DNA from: Phycisphaerae bacterium
GTDB lineage: Bacteria > Planctomycetota > Phycisphaerae > Tepidisphaerales > Tepidisphaeraceae
DNA length: 64,000 nt
Assembly (NCBI GenBank): GCA_026004655.1
Contig: BPJO01000004.1
Span: 141,882-205,881, forward strand
Direction of reading: 5' to 3'
Shown: piece after piece, positions 9,124 through 17,819 of the stretch
Position numbering within the stretch: the first letter of the stretch is position 1
How the letters are laid out: the number at the start of each line of letters is the position of its first letter
Position numbers and translations under genes: made by a program
Notes under the pieces: generated by a model
Database searches by the model: none
The model's input: only the letters and a program-made list of their open reading frames with translations
Told to the model about the DNA's origin: nothing

Positions 9124-10530
9124 ATGAGTATTGAACAGATCCGACAAAAGCTGGAATCGATTGGACAATCCCAGGTGCTTCGTTTCTGGGATGAACTGGA
9201 TGAGACCGGACGGGAAAAGCTCCTATCGCAGCTTCAGGCGATGGATTTAGACGCAATCCCGTCCCTGGTGGACGAATATGTTATTCATAAGCCGCGGATT
9301 GCACTACCGGATCAGATTGAGCCCGTAAAAGCCTACCCGTGGGAGTCATCGGATCCCTTGTATCGTCAAGCCCGTGAACGAGGCCAGCAGCTCCTACGCG
9401 ATGGGAAGGTAGCCGCGTTTCTGGTCGCAGGTGGACAGGGAACGCGACTAGGGTATGACGGTCCCAAAGGGGAGTATCCGGTCACCCCGATAAAAAGCAA
9501 GCCGTTGTTTCAGGTTTTTGCCGAACAATTACTGGCTTGGGGGAAGTGCTCTGGTCATCCGATCCCGTGGTACATCATGACCAGCGACATCAACGATGGG
9601 CCGACCCGTACATTTTTCGAGAAGCACCAATACTTCGGGTACGACCGATCTCTCGTCAGATTTTTCCAACAGGGAATGATGCCGGCATTCGGGATGGACG
9701 GGAAAATGCTGTTAAGTGCCAAGGACTCGTTGGCCTTAAGTCCTGACGGGCACGGGGGTTCGCTTCGGGCGTTGCGTAAATCAGGCGCTTTGGAGGATAT
9801 GACACGACGGGGTATCGAACACCTGTCCTATTTTCAGGTCGACAACCCGCTGGTTCATGTGATCGACCCGTTATTTTTAGGGCTTCATGATTTGACCGGG
9901 TCAGAGATGAGCAGCAAAACCATTTCCAAAGCGCACGCGCTGGAAAAAGTAGGCAATTTCTGTATCGGCGACGGAAAGTTGCAGGTGATTGAATATTCGG
10001 ATCTTCCGGAAGACTTGGCAAAAAAGACTCATGGGGACGGAAGTCTGGTATTCAACGCAGGTTCGATCGCGATTCATGCCCTAAGGGTGTCGTTTATCGA
10101 TCGTCTGACGGCAGCGGGTACAGACCTGAAATTGATCTGGCACCGAGCGGAAAAAAAGGTGCCTTATGTCGACCCTCAGGGAACCCTTGTCAAACCCGAA
10201 TCACCGAATGCAGTTAAGCTCGAACAGTTCGTGTTTGATGCGATCCCGCTAGCCAACAATCCGATCGTTTACACGACCCTTCGGGAAGAGGAGTTCAGTC
10301 CCGTGAAAAATGCCGAAGGTGCCGATTCTCCTACCACTTGTCGCAGGGACCAGATCCGCAGGGCAGCACGTTGGTTGTCTGAGTCGGGGGTTCACATTCC
10401 TATGAAGGATTCTGAACCCGACTGTGTGATCGAAATTTCTCCGTTGTTTGCGATCAACTCGGAACATCTGAAAACCAAGGACTTGTTGGTGAAAAAAATC
10501 GTTCCTGGTCAGCGGATCTATTTCGGGTAA
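9124..10530 (+). CDS. UDP-N-acetylglucosamine (UDP-sugar) pyrophosphorylase, UDPGP family
   Basis: This 468-residue enzyme belongs to the eukaryote-like UDPGP/UAP1 family, which makes UDP-N-acetylglucosamine or related UDP-sugars from UTP and a sugar 1-phosphate. Key motifs are the nucleotide-binding loop VAGGQGTRLGYDGPKGEYPV, WYIMTSDINDGPT, GHGGSLRALRKSG, the substrate loop FQVDNPLVHVIDPLF, EKVGNFCIGDGKLQVIEYSDL, and FNAGSIAIHAL. It is unlike the GlmU type. The ATG at 9124 is preferred as it begins a typical N-terminal helix (MSIEQIRQKLE); the frame is open further upstream but that part overlaps the divergent gene. Substrate preference cannot be fixed from sequence alone. Confidence 0.92.
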   Translation: MSIEQIRQKLESIGQSQVLRFWDELDETGREKLLSQLQAMDLDAIPSLVDEYVIHKPRIALPDQIEPVKAYPWESSDPLYRQARERGQQLLRDGKVAAFLVAGGQGTRLGYDGPKGEYPVTPIKSKPLFQVFAEQLLAWGKCSGHPIPWYIMTSDINDGPTRTFFEKHQYFGYDRSLVRFFQQGMMPAFGMDGKMLLSAKDSLALSPDGHGGSLRALRKSGALEDMTRRGIEHLSYFQVDNPLVHVIDPLFLGLHDLTGSEMSSKTISKAHALEKVGNFCIGDGKLQVIEYSDLPEDLAKKTHGDGSLVFNAGSIAIHALRVSFIDRLTAAGTDLKLIWHRAEKKVPYVDPQGTLVKPESPNAVKLEQFVFDAIPLANNPIVYTTLREEEFSPVKNAEGADSPTTCRRDQIRRAARWLSESGVHIPMKDSEPDCVIEISPLFAINSEHLKTKDLLVKKIVPGQRIYFG

Positions 10531-10714
10531 TTCAAAATCAACTAAGGCCCCTACCAGACGGCTTTGAACATTTGCGCAGCAGGAAAAATCCTTTAAAAAA
10601 AAAATTTAACGGGATTTTCGCGAAATTCTCGAATCATGGTGCGCTTTTGATATGACAAACGCGCAACACGGTCAGTCAATATGGGAAAAAGTCCTTTTCA
10701 GGACTTGACCCGTT

Positions 10715-11752
10715 ATGATGATGTTTCGATTGAAGAAACGTCCCAAAAAATCTTCGCTGGATCAAGATCTGACCCGGGCGTTCCAAACCGGGGTTCCGGA
10801 GGATGAAGACCGAATCGAAACGATCGAACGGTTCGGAAACCGCTCTAGACATTTTAAAAAAAACAAGATTCTTAAAACCTATGCCGCTCGATCCGAAACC
10901 CAGATCGATCAGTTGCCTCTCGGAGAGGTCTGGCAGGTGCATTCTCTGTTTGCGGACGTGTGGTATGACGGACAAATGTACCGGTGCACTCAGCGAAGGA
11001 CACTGACCCGCGTATCGGAGACGCAACTGATAGTCGGAGATCGTGTGCGATTTGAAATTCTCTCGGTACGATCCGAAAACGGACTGTCCGAAGGTGTGAT
11101 CGAACGAATCGAACCCCGATCAACGGTCCTGGTTCGGGCGGACAGTTTTCAGGCCCGACAGGTCCATCCGATTGTCGCCAACGCCCAGCAGATGCTGATC
11201 GTGGCTTCTTTACATCTTCCGGAAGTCAAATGGGGATTGGTGGATCGAATGGTCATTGCTGCACGATCGGGGGGATTACATCCGGTGATCTGTCTGAACA
11301 AAATCGATACCGCCATCGACTCGGAGGATCTTCAAACCGCACGAGAGGTGCTGGCTCATTACCAGTCCCTCGGTATTCGAACGCATCAGACTTGTGCAAC
11401 AAACATGAAGGGGGTTGAAGAACTCAAACAAACGATTCGGGGTCAGGATACGGTTCTAGCAGGTCATTCGGGTGTGGGCAAATCTTCGCTCATCCGGGCG
11501 GTCGAACCGTCATTGGATATTCGGATCGGTTCTATCAGCGATTTTCATCACAAAGGCAAGCACACCACCACCAGTGCACGAAAATACCGATTGAGTTTTG
11601 GTGGGTCGGTCATCGACACACCGGGGGTGAAACTGTTCGGATTGTGGGGTGTCACTGCTGAATCGCTGATCGACTTTTTCCCCGACGTTCAGAACGGAAC
11701 CGCACCGCAATGGCGTGTAGAAAGTTATCACCGAATACGCGAATCGCTTTGA
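10715..11752 (+). CDS. rsgA: Ribosome small-subunit-dependent GTPase RsgA, lacking the zinc knuckle
   Basis: RsgA is a circularly permuted GTPase that checks maturation of the 30S subunit. The 345-residue product shows a basic N-terminal extension, the OB-fold (GDRVRFEILSV, GVIERIEPRSTVLVR), then the permuted GTPase motifs in the order G4 (CLNKID), G1 (AGHSGVGKSSL), and G3 (VIDTPGVKLFGL). The usual C-terminal zinc-binding segment (two closely spaced Cys, a His and a later Cys) is absent: the chain passes from ESLIDFFPDV directly to QNGTAPQWRVESYHRIRESL, whose last part is the normal end of the family. About 20 codons seem to be removed in frame. A frameshift does not restore it. Either the deletion is real or the assembly lost a short stretch. 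Confidence 0.9.
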   Translation: MMMFRLKKRPKKSSLDQDLTRAFQTGVPEDEDRIETIERFGNRSRHFKKNKILKTYAARSETQIDQLPLGEVWQVHSLFADVWYDGQMYRCTQRRTLTRVSETQLIVGDRVRFEILSVRSENGLSEGVIERIEPRSTVLVRADSFQARQVHPIVANAQQMLIVASLHLPEVKWGLVDRMVIAARSGGLHPVICLNKIDTAIDSEDLQTAREVLAHYQSLGIRTHQTCATNMKGVEELKQTIRGQDTVLAGHSGVGKSSLIRAVEPSLDIRIGSISDFHHKGKHTTTSARKYRLSFGGSVIDTPGVKLFGLWGVTAESLIDFFPDVQNGTAPQWRVESYHRIRESL

Positions 11753-11942
11753 TTTTCATCTGATCCTTGGGGACGAAAACAGTCGCTTGTTTTAATTTTG
11801 TTAGGAGGCTGGTGTGGAAAAAGAAAAATGTCCGATAAAACCAAGGTTGCATAAGTATGAGGATCCTGTTTTGATAGCAACGCAAAACCGATCAGGATGG
11901 TCGGCAGACAAAAAATAAACAGGGTCATGGAGGACCGCTCAG

Positions 11943-14900
11943 ATGCGTCTTCGTAAGCTCATTTTGCACGGGTTCAAATCATTCGCCGATCGTACCGAGT
12001 TTTCGTTCGATCAACCGGTGACCTGCATTGTGGGTCCGAACGGTTGTGGCAAATCCAATGTCGTCGATGCAGTTAAGTGGGTGTTAGGAGAGCAGTCGGC
12101 AAAATCGTTGCGTGGCGATGCAATGATGGACGTGATTTTCAACGGTTCATCGACCCGAAAGCCCAGCGGAATGGCCGAGGTCGTTCTGGTGTTCGAAAAC
12201 CCCGCTGACGAAAACGGTCAGCGAAAACTCAACCTACCCACCGATGACGTATCCGTCGGGCGCCGTCTGTATCGCGACGGAACCAGTGAATACACGATCA
12301 ACAATCAATTGGCTCGTCTGAAAGACATTCGAGATCTGTTCCTGGATACCGGAATCGGTGTCGATGCCTATTCCGTGATTGAACAGGGACGTGTGGCCCA
12401 GCTGTTGGAATCCAATCCGATCCAGCGGCGGTTGATTTTTGAAGAAGCTGCCGGGATTTCCCGGTTCAAGGTCAAGAAAAAAGAAGCCCAGCGAAAACTA
12501 GAAAAAGTGGACCAGAACCTACTAAGGGTTAACGACATTGTACAGGAAGTGGATCGTCGCCTTCGAAGTGTCAAAGTCCAGGCCGGTCGTGCGCGAACTT
12601 ATCAGGAGTATTTCACCCGTCTCAATGAGTTGCGATTAGGATATGCACTTCAGGAATATCATCGCTTGGAGAACGAGCTTCAGCGGATTACTCATGAACG
12701 TGATGAAACCCAGTTTCGGGTCGATGATGTCGCCGGAGACTTGGCCAAACGTCAAAACGAACTTGCCTGTGCACGGGATCACGTCGAGCAGGTCAGTCAG
12801 TCTCGTCAGCGGACTGAACACGAACTAGTCGAAGCCCAGGCATCGGTTCGCGCTGCCCAGCAAAAACAGCATTACGCGCGTCAGCAACTTGCACAGATTC
12901 AGGAACAGGTCGCGTCGCTTCAGAATGATCTGAGCAATGCTACAGCACGTCGAGCAGATGTGGAACGTCATCTGCATGAAGCAGCCACGTCATTGGACAC
13001 CTTGACACGCGAACTGGAAAACCGACGCGCCGACATCGAACAACGACAACAGGCGTTCAAGCAGGATCAGCTGAAACTCCATGAACTGGTCAATCTAATC
13101 GAGAAAAATAAGCAAACCGTTTTGGACTTGATGCGTCAGCTGGCCAAAGTCAACAGTCGTCTGGCCAGTATCGAGATCGAACGTAGAAATATCTCAGCCA
13201 TGCAGCAACGACAAGGAGAACGTCGTCGTCAGGTGGCAACGGATATTTCGTCGGCAGAGGACCTCGCAGCCGAACTCAAAACCAAACTCGATGAGGTGAT
13301 TCGACAGATCGCAGAAAAACAGTCCGAACAGGAAGTCCGAAAGCAATCCGCCAGCGAATTGGGCGCCAGGATCAAAACGCTGACAGAATCCCTTGGGTCG
13401 GCCAAAGAGCATCGATCCGGATTGCTGTCACGACAAAAACTACTCCAAGACCTGGAAAGCCGACGAGAAGGTGTGAGCGACGCGGTAAAAAAAGTTCTCA
13501 AAGAACGAGAAGAAAAATTCCCGTTCGTTCGAGGAATCGTTGCCGATCTGCTACGAGTGGATGTCGAGCATGCGACCGTGATCGAAGCCGCTTTGGACGG
13601 ACGGGATCAATGGTTGATTATCGATTCCGTGGACGCTGTGTCGGGTGATTCTCTCAAGAAATTGAGCGGCCGCGTCTCGATGATCTGCACAACCGAATCC
13701 GTGGACCAAACGGTTGAAGAACCGGATTCGGCGTATGACTGGAATCGGCATCCGTATCGGATCCGTCTGGCGGCAGATCTGGTGAAAGTAAATCCGCAGG
13801 ACCGTCAGATTGCCGAAAAACTTCTCGGAAGGACCGTCGTTGTTGATACACTTGCACAAGCCGTTGCGCTTTATCGTCAGGGTCCGCGTGGGTGGAGATA
13901 TGTAGTTTCCACAGGAGAAGTGCTCGAATCCGATGGGGTTTTAAAAGCAGGACCGGCCGGTGCCGGAACGGGCATTCTGTCTCGACGGTCCGAACTGGAA
14001 TCATTGTCGCTTCAGATCAAAGAATCGGATGAAAAGATCCGTCAGCTGACCGATCAGTTGTCCCAGTCTTCCACGGCTGCAGGGGAAGTCGAGGAACAGA
14101 TCAACCAGCTTCGCAACGAGATTTATCAGTTAAACACCCGTCGGGTTGAGCTTCAGTCACAGTCCCAGCAGATCAGCGATCGCTTGAACGGATTGCGTCG
14201 TGAGTTGCCTTTGTTGGAAAAGGAACTGAGCAATCTGTTAGAACAGGCTGATCGGTTGACGGTTGAAGAACAAACGATGCAGGGTCACAAGACCGATCTG
14301 GAAACTCGCCAGCAGAACGCCCAGCAGGAGATCGAATCCTTCAGCGCCCAACAGACGAATCTGGTTGAACAGGTCAAGCGTTTGTCAGAGGAACTGACCG
14401 GTTGTCGGGTGGCGTTAGGTCAGGTTCAGGAAAAGCAGCTGGCAGCACGACAGACGGTGGAACGTTTGCGTCATCAACATCAGGAAATCGGCCAACAAAT
14501 CGACCGGATTCATCAGACCATCGAATCGACCAGCGAACGAACTCGGTCCGCAGAAGCCGAACTCCAACAGGGATGCCATGACGAAGAGGTTCAACAGAAA
14601 CGGGTTCAGGAGTTGCAGGAAAAGGTCGAAAATCTAACTGACCGACTTCAAGCCCAACAGGAAACCGTTCGCAATCTGACCGGGAAAGTGGAATCCATTC
14701 GCGGGCTTCATGGTGAACTGGAACAAAAGCTCAACGGACTTTTGCTCCAGCACAACGAATTGACGGTGCGAAAGGAATCATTGGTTTCCCGGACACAGGA
14801 CGAACTTCAGATCGATGTATCATTGAAATATCAGCAGGTGGTTCAAGAGCATTATGAACGGCAAAAACTCGAACCGAATATCGTTTTCGCGTATGAACCC

Positions 14901-15749
14901 GGTGCAACCGACTGGGAAGCTGTAGCCCGCGAGATCAAGGAACTGAAAGATAAAATTCAACGTCTCGGAAACGTCAATCTGGATTCAATCAGTGAAATGG
15001 ACGAATTGGAGCAGCGTGCACAGTTCTATGCCAACCAATTGACAGACCTGCAACAAGCAAAACAACAGCTCGAACAGTTGATTGATGAGATCAATCGTGA
15101 GTCGGGCGTCCGATTTGAGCAAACATTTAACGCGGTTCGAGAGCACTTTCAGACCCTTTTCCGGAAACTGTTCGGTGGAGGAAGTGCGGACATTTATCTT
15201 GAACTAGAGGTTGAAGACACCGAGGCTATGAAACAGGCCCGTGCTGAAGCTCAGCCGGGCGAAGTAATCCCGGTCATGAGAAAGACGGTCGATCCTCTGG
15301 ATGCCGGGATCGAAATCATGGCCCGTCCCCCGGGTAAGAAACCGGTCACGATCACCCAACTGTCAGGGGGTGAAAAGGCGATGACATGTATCGCTTTATT
15401 GATGAGTATTTTCAAAAGCAAACCCAGTCCCTTCTGCATCTTGGACGAAGTGGATGCGCCCCTGGATGAAGCCAACAACGTCCGATTCGGTCAGATCGTC
15501 CAAGAGTTCCTGGATCTCTCCCAGTTCATAATTATCACTCACCACAAGCGGACCATGCAGATCGGAAATGTGCTTTACGGTGTAACCCAGCAAGAGCAAG
15601 GTGTCAGTAAACGTGTGGCAGTGAAGTTTGACCAGGTCCAGCAGGGTGGAAGAATCTCCGACGCTGCCATCGCCCAAGCCGAACAGGCCGAACGGATATC
15701 ACAAATGAAAAACGACGCAGAAATCGCACATGAGCATGCGGCTGCCTGA
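11943..15749 (+). CDS. smc: Chromosome segregation ATPase SMC
   Basis: SMC dimers with ScpA/B compact and segregate the chromosome. The 1268-residue protein has the full family plan: N-terminal ATPase lobe with Walker A GPNGCGKS at residues 31-38, a long coiled coil (about 170-500), the hinge (about 505-670, with FVRGIVADLL, GRDQWLIIDS, GVLKAGPAGAGTGILSRRSE), the returning coiled coil (about 680-1030), and the C-terminal lobe with the ABC signature ITQLSGGEKAMTC and Walker B FCILDEVDAPLDEANN. It is intact, in contrast to the broken genes near the right end of the window. The gene begins at 11943 with the typical MRLRKLILHGFKSFAD. Confidence 0.98.
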   Translation: MRLRKLILHGFKSFADRTEFSFDQPVTCIVGPNGCGKSNVVDAVKWVLGEQSAKSLRGDAMMDVIFNGSSTRKPSGMAEVVLVFENPADENGQRKLNLPTDDVSVGRRLYRDGTSEYTINNQLARLKDIRDLFLDTGIGVDAYSVIEQGRVAQLLESNPIQRRLIFEEAAGISRFKVKKKEAQRKLEKVDQNLLRVNDIVQEVDRRLRSVKVQAGRARTYQEYFTRLNELRLGYALQEYHRLENELQRITHERDETQFRVDDVAGDLAKRQNELACARDHVEQVSQSRQRTEHELVEAQASVRAAQQKQHYARQQLAQIQEQVASLQNDLSNATARRADVERHLHEAATSLDTLTRELENRRADIEQRQQAFKQDQLKLHELVNLIEKNKQTVLDLMRQLAKVNSRLASIEIERRNISAMQQRQGERRRQVATDISSAEDLAAELKTKLDEVIRQIAEKQSEQEVRKQSASELGARIKTLTESLGSAKEHRSGLLSRQKLLQDLESRREGVSDAVKKVLKEREEKFPFVRGIVADLLRVDVEHATVIEAALDGRDQWLIIDSVDAVSGDSLKKLSGRVSMICTTESVDQTVEEPDSAYDWNRHPYRIRLAADLVKVNPQDRQIAEKLLGRTVVVDTLAQAVALYRQGPRGWRYVVSTGEVLESDGVLKAGPAGAGTGILSRRSELESLSLQIKESDEKIRQLTDQLSQSSTAAGEVEEQINQLRNEIYQLNTRRVELQSQSQQISDRLNGLRRELPLLEKELSNLLEQADRLTVEEQTMQGHKTDLETRQQNAQQEIESFSAQQTNLVEQVKRLSEELTGCRVALGQVQEKQLAARQTVERLRHQHQEIGQQIDRIHQTIESTSERTRSAEAELQQGCHDEEVQQKRVQELQEKVENLTDRLQAQQETVRNLTGKVESIRGLHGELEQKLNGLLLQHNELTVRKESLVSRTQDELQIDVSLKYQQVVQEHYERQKLEPNIVFAYEPGATDWEAVAREIKELKDKIQRLGNVNLDSISEMDELEQRAQFYANQLTDLQQAKQQLEQLIDEINRESGVRFEQTFNAVREHFQTLFRKLFGGGSADIYLELEVEDTEAMKQARAEAQPGEVIPVMRKTVDPLDAGIEIMARPPGKKPVTITQLSGGEKAMTCIALLMSIFKSKPSPFCILDEVDAPLDEANNVRFGQIVQEFLDLSQFIIITHHKRTMQIGNVLYGVTQQEQGVSKRVAVKFDQVQQGGRISDAAIAQAEQAERISQMKNDAEIAHEHAAA

Positions 15750-15771
15750 TTGATTGGGTTCGATCAAACAC

Positions 15772-16272
15772 ATGAAAGCAGTCATCTCATCCACCAAGTT
15801 CGACGGTTCATTGCACTATCAGTTTGAAGCCGATCTGGTACAGGCAACAGATCGTGAAATACGCGTTTATACTCCACCGGGCGTCAAGCTTTTGACGTAT
15901 CGTGGGGAATTGATGACACGGTCTCATTCCCTTCGGATCTTTTACACGGATCTTTCATGGAACGTAATGATCCGTTGGCACGCGGACTGGCGGTTCGAGG
16001 AGCATTATGTGAACATCGCCGATCCGGCTACGTGGGACGGTCGTGTGGTCAGATGGGTGGATTTGGATCTGGATCTGATTCGCCGGGCGGGGAGTGACGA
16101 ACCAGTTTTAGATGATGAACAGGAGTTTGAGAGGCACCGGATAAAATGGGGGTATCCCGAAAAACTGGTCCAGCGTGTCTGGCAAACCGTGGAACAGGTA
16201 TGGCAACTCATGCGAGACGAGAAAGTCCCCTTCGATGAACAGACCTGTCTGTGGCGCCCGAGTGGGCCGTAG
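15772..16272 (+). CDS. DUF402 family protein
   Basis: The 166-residue product matches the DUF402 fold (FomD/Ntdp-like), known from nucleoside di/triphosphatases and related hydrolases. Supporting features are the beta-rich N-terminal half (LLTYRGELMTRSHSLRIFYTDLSWNVMIRW) and the family signature WVDLDLDLIRRAG followed by LDDEQEFERHRIKWGYPEKLV, carrying the acidic residues expected to bind divalent metal. An in-frame TTG at 15754 could extend it by six residues. It follows smc by 22 bases and is probably co-transcribed with it. The actual substrate is unknown. Confidence 0.82.
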   Translation: MKAVISSTKFDGSLHYQFEADLVQATDREIRVYTPPGVKLLTYRGELMTRSHSLRIFYTDLSWNVMIRWHADWRFEEHYVNIADPATWDGRVVRWVDLDLDLIRRAGSDEPVLDDEQEFERHRIKWGYPEKLVQRVWQTVEQVWQLMRDEKVPFDEQTCLWRPSGP

Positions 16273-16312
16273 TGGGTTTTGTCCATTTTAATTTGTCGTA
16301 TGATTCGTGTTT

Positions 16313-17611
16313 ATGACTAGGTTATCGATCGAGCCCTTCTCCCGACCTTTCAAAAGGGTGTTTTCACCACCCGGGTCCAAAAGTCTGACAAACCGGGCGA
16401 TGGTTTTGGCAGCGTTATCACAGGGCACCTGTCGTCTGCAGGGTGCTTTATTCGCGGACGACACACGGGTCATGATCGAGGGATTGCGGCGACTGGGTTT
16501 TGACGTACAAACCGATGAATCCAACGCGCAGATCATAGTGACCGGTCGTGGCGGTGTCATTCCGTCCAGGCAGACGGAAATCTTTTGTGGCAATTCGGGA
16601 ACGACGATCCGTTTTTTGACGGCCTTGTGTACGCTGGGCAAGGGTCAGTATCTGCTCGACGGTGTAGAACGGATGCGCCAACGACCGATCGGACCACTGG
16701 TGAGTATGTTGCGAAATCTGGGAGCGCGGATCGAATCGGTCATGAATGAGGGTTATCCGCCGGTGAGAGTGCAAGGAGACGGTCTGCCTGGAGGAATCGT
16801 ACAGTACGGGAGCGAAATGTCGTCACAGTATCTGTCAGCCGTTTTACAGGTATCGCCGTACGCGAGACATGAGCTTCGGGTGAACCTGGTCGGTAAACAG
16901 ACGAGCTGGCCTTATGTCGAAATGACGATGCGGATGATGGACCAGTTCGGACATTGGTGTGAGCTTGAACGTGACCCTCAGACCCGCGAGCCGGTTCGTA
17001 TCATTGTGCCCCGGGGGGAGTATCGTCTGGAAGAGTATCAGGTCGAACCGGATGCATCTAATGCGACCTATTTTCTTGCCTTATCAGCAATCCATCCCGG
17101 TGCAGAGGTGACGATCCACGGTTTGGGAAAACGTTCGCTACAGGGGGATGTCGGTTTTTCAGGGGTGTTAAAACAGATGGGCGCGAATGTAGTACTCAAT
17201 GACCACCAGGTGACCATTCACGGACCGACGCAGCTCGAAGGAGTGGATGTAGATTTATCCGACATGCCGGATACCGCACAGACCCTGGCTGTGGTAGCGA
17301 TGTTTGCCCGTGGTCCGACGACGATTCGTGGGTTGCACACCCTTCGGGTCAAGGAAACAGATCGCCTTTCGGCGTTGGAGCAGGAGTTGAGCAAGCTCGG
17401 GGCAGAAGTCGAAGTTCAGGAAGACACACTTGTCATCAACCCACCGGAGAAAATCCATCCGGCGGATATAGACACTTATGATGATCATCGGATGGCGATG
17501 TCGTTTGGGTTGGTTGGAACACGGGCTTGGGGTGTCCGGATCAACGATCCCGGGTGTGTGAACAAAACCTATCCGGGATATTTTAAGGATCTGGAGTCAT
17601 TTCGGGACTGA
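16313..17611 (+). CDS. aroA: 3-phosphoshikimate 1-carboxyvinyltransferase (EPSP synthase)
   Basis: AroA transfers enolpyruvate from PEP to shikimate 3-phosphate in aromatic amino acid synthesis. The 432-residue enzyme shows PPGSKSLTNRAMVLAAL near the N terminus, the FCGNSGTTIRFLTAL loop, RMRQRPIGPL, QYLSAVLQ, WPYVEMTMRMM, EPDASNATYFLA, DLSDMPDTAQTLAV, RGLHTLRVKETDRLSALEQEL, and YDDHRMAMSFGLVG at the C terminus. All active-site blocks seem present. The ATG at 16313 is taken; a GTG two codons upstream is also possible. It follows DUF402 by 40 bases. Confidence 0.97.
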   Translation: MTRLSIEPFSRPFKRVFSPPGSKSLTNRAMVLAALSQGTCRLQGALFADDTRVMIEGLRRLGFDVQTDESNAQIIVTGRGGVIPSRQTEIFCGNSGTTIRFLTALCTLGKGQYLLDGVERMRQRPIGPLVSMLRNLGARIESVMNEGYPPVRVQGDGLPGGIVQYGSEMSSQYLSAVLQVSPYARHELRVNLVGKQTSWPYVEMTMRMMDQFGHWCELERDPQTREPVRIIVPRGEYRLEEYQVEPDASNATYFLALSAIHPGAEVTIHGLGKRSLQGDVGFSGVLKQMGANVVLNDHQVTIHGPTQLEGVDVDLSDMPDTAQTLAVVAMFARGPTTIRGLHTLRVKETDRLSALEQELSKLGAEVEVQEDTLVINPPEKIHPADIDTYDDHRMAMSFGLVGTRAWGVRINDPGCVNKTYPGYFKDLESFRD

Positions 17612-17669
17612 AATCGGGGAATGACATTGACATCCATCTCTGGAAAATCTACGTTATGATGCAAATAAA

Positions 17670-17728
17670 GGCGATGGAGTTCGCCATAACTGCCTTCCTA
17701 GTTTTGGGATGAGCTGATAACTCCTGCG
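17670..17728 (+). promoter_or_regulatory. Fluoride riboswitch (crcB motif)
   Basis: The stretch carries the conserved crcB-motif elements in order: GGCGATGGAGTTCGCC at 17670-17685, then ATAACTGCC, and GCTGATAACTCCTGC ending at 17727. GGAGTT pairs with the downstream AACTCC as the P1 stem, and GGCG with CGCC forms the pseudoknot that encloses fluoride in the known aptamer structures. It lies about 90 bases before a CLC-type antiporter gene, exactly where such switches occur. Behind it a short hairpin CGCAAGGTTTGCG (17731-17743) could belong to the expression platform. Fluoride binding would be expected to turn on the downstream gene. Confidence 0.9.
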
Positions 17729-17819
17729 AACGCAAGGTTTGCGGGTATGTGTGTTGGCCATCCGGTCAGATAAATCCCGCAAGTGTTCAGAAGTGAAAGA
17801 CGATTTGCGGAGAGATTTC

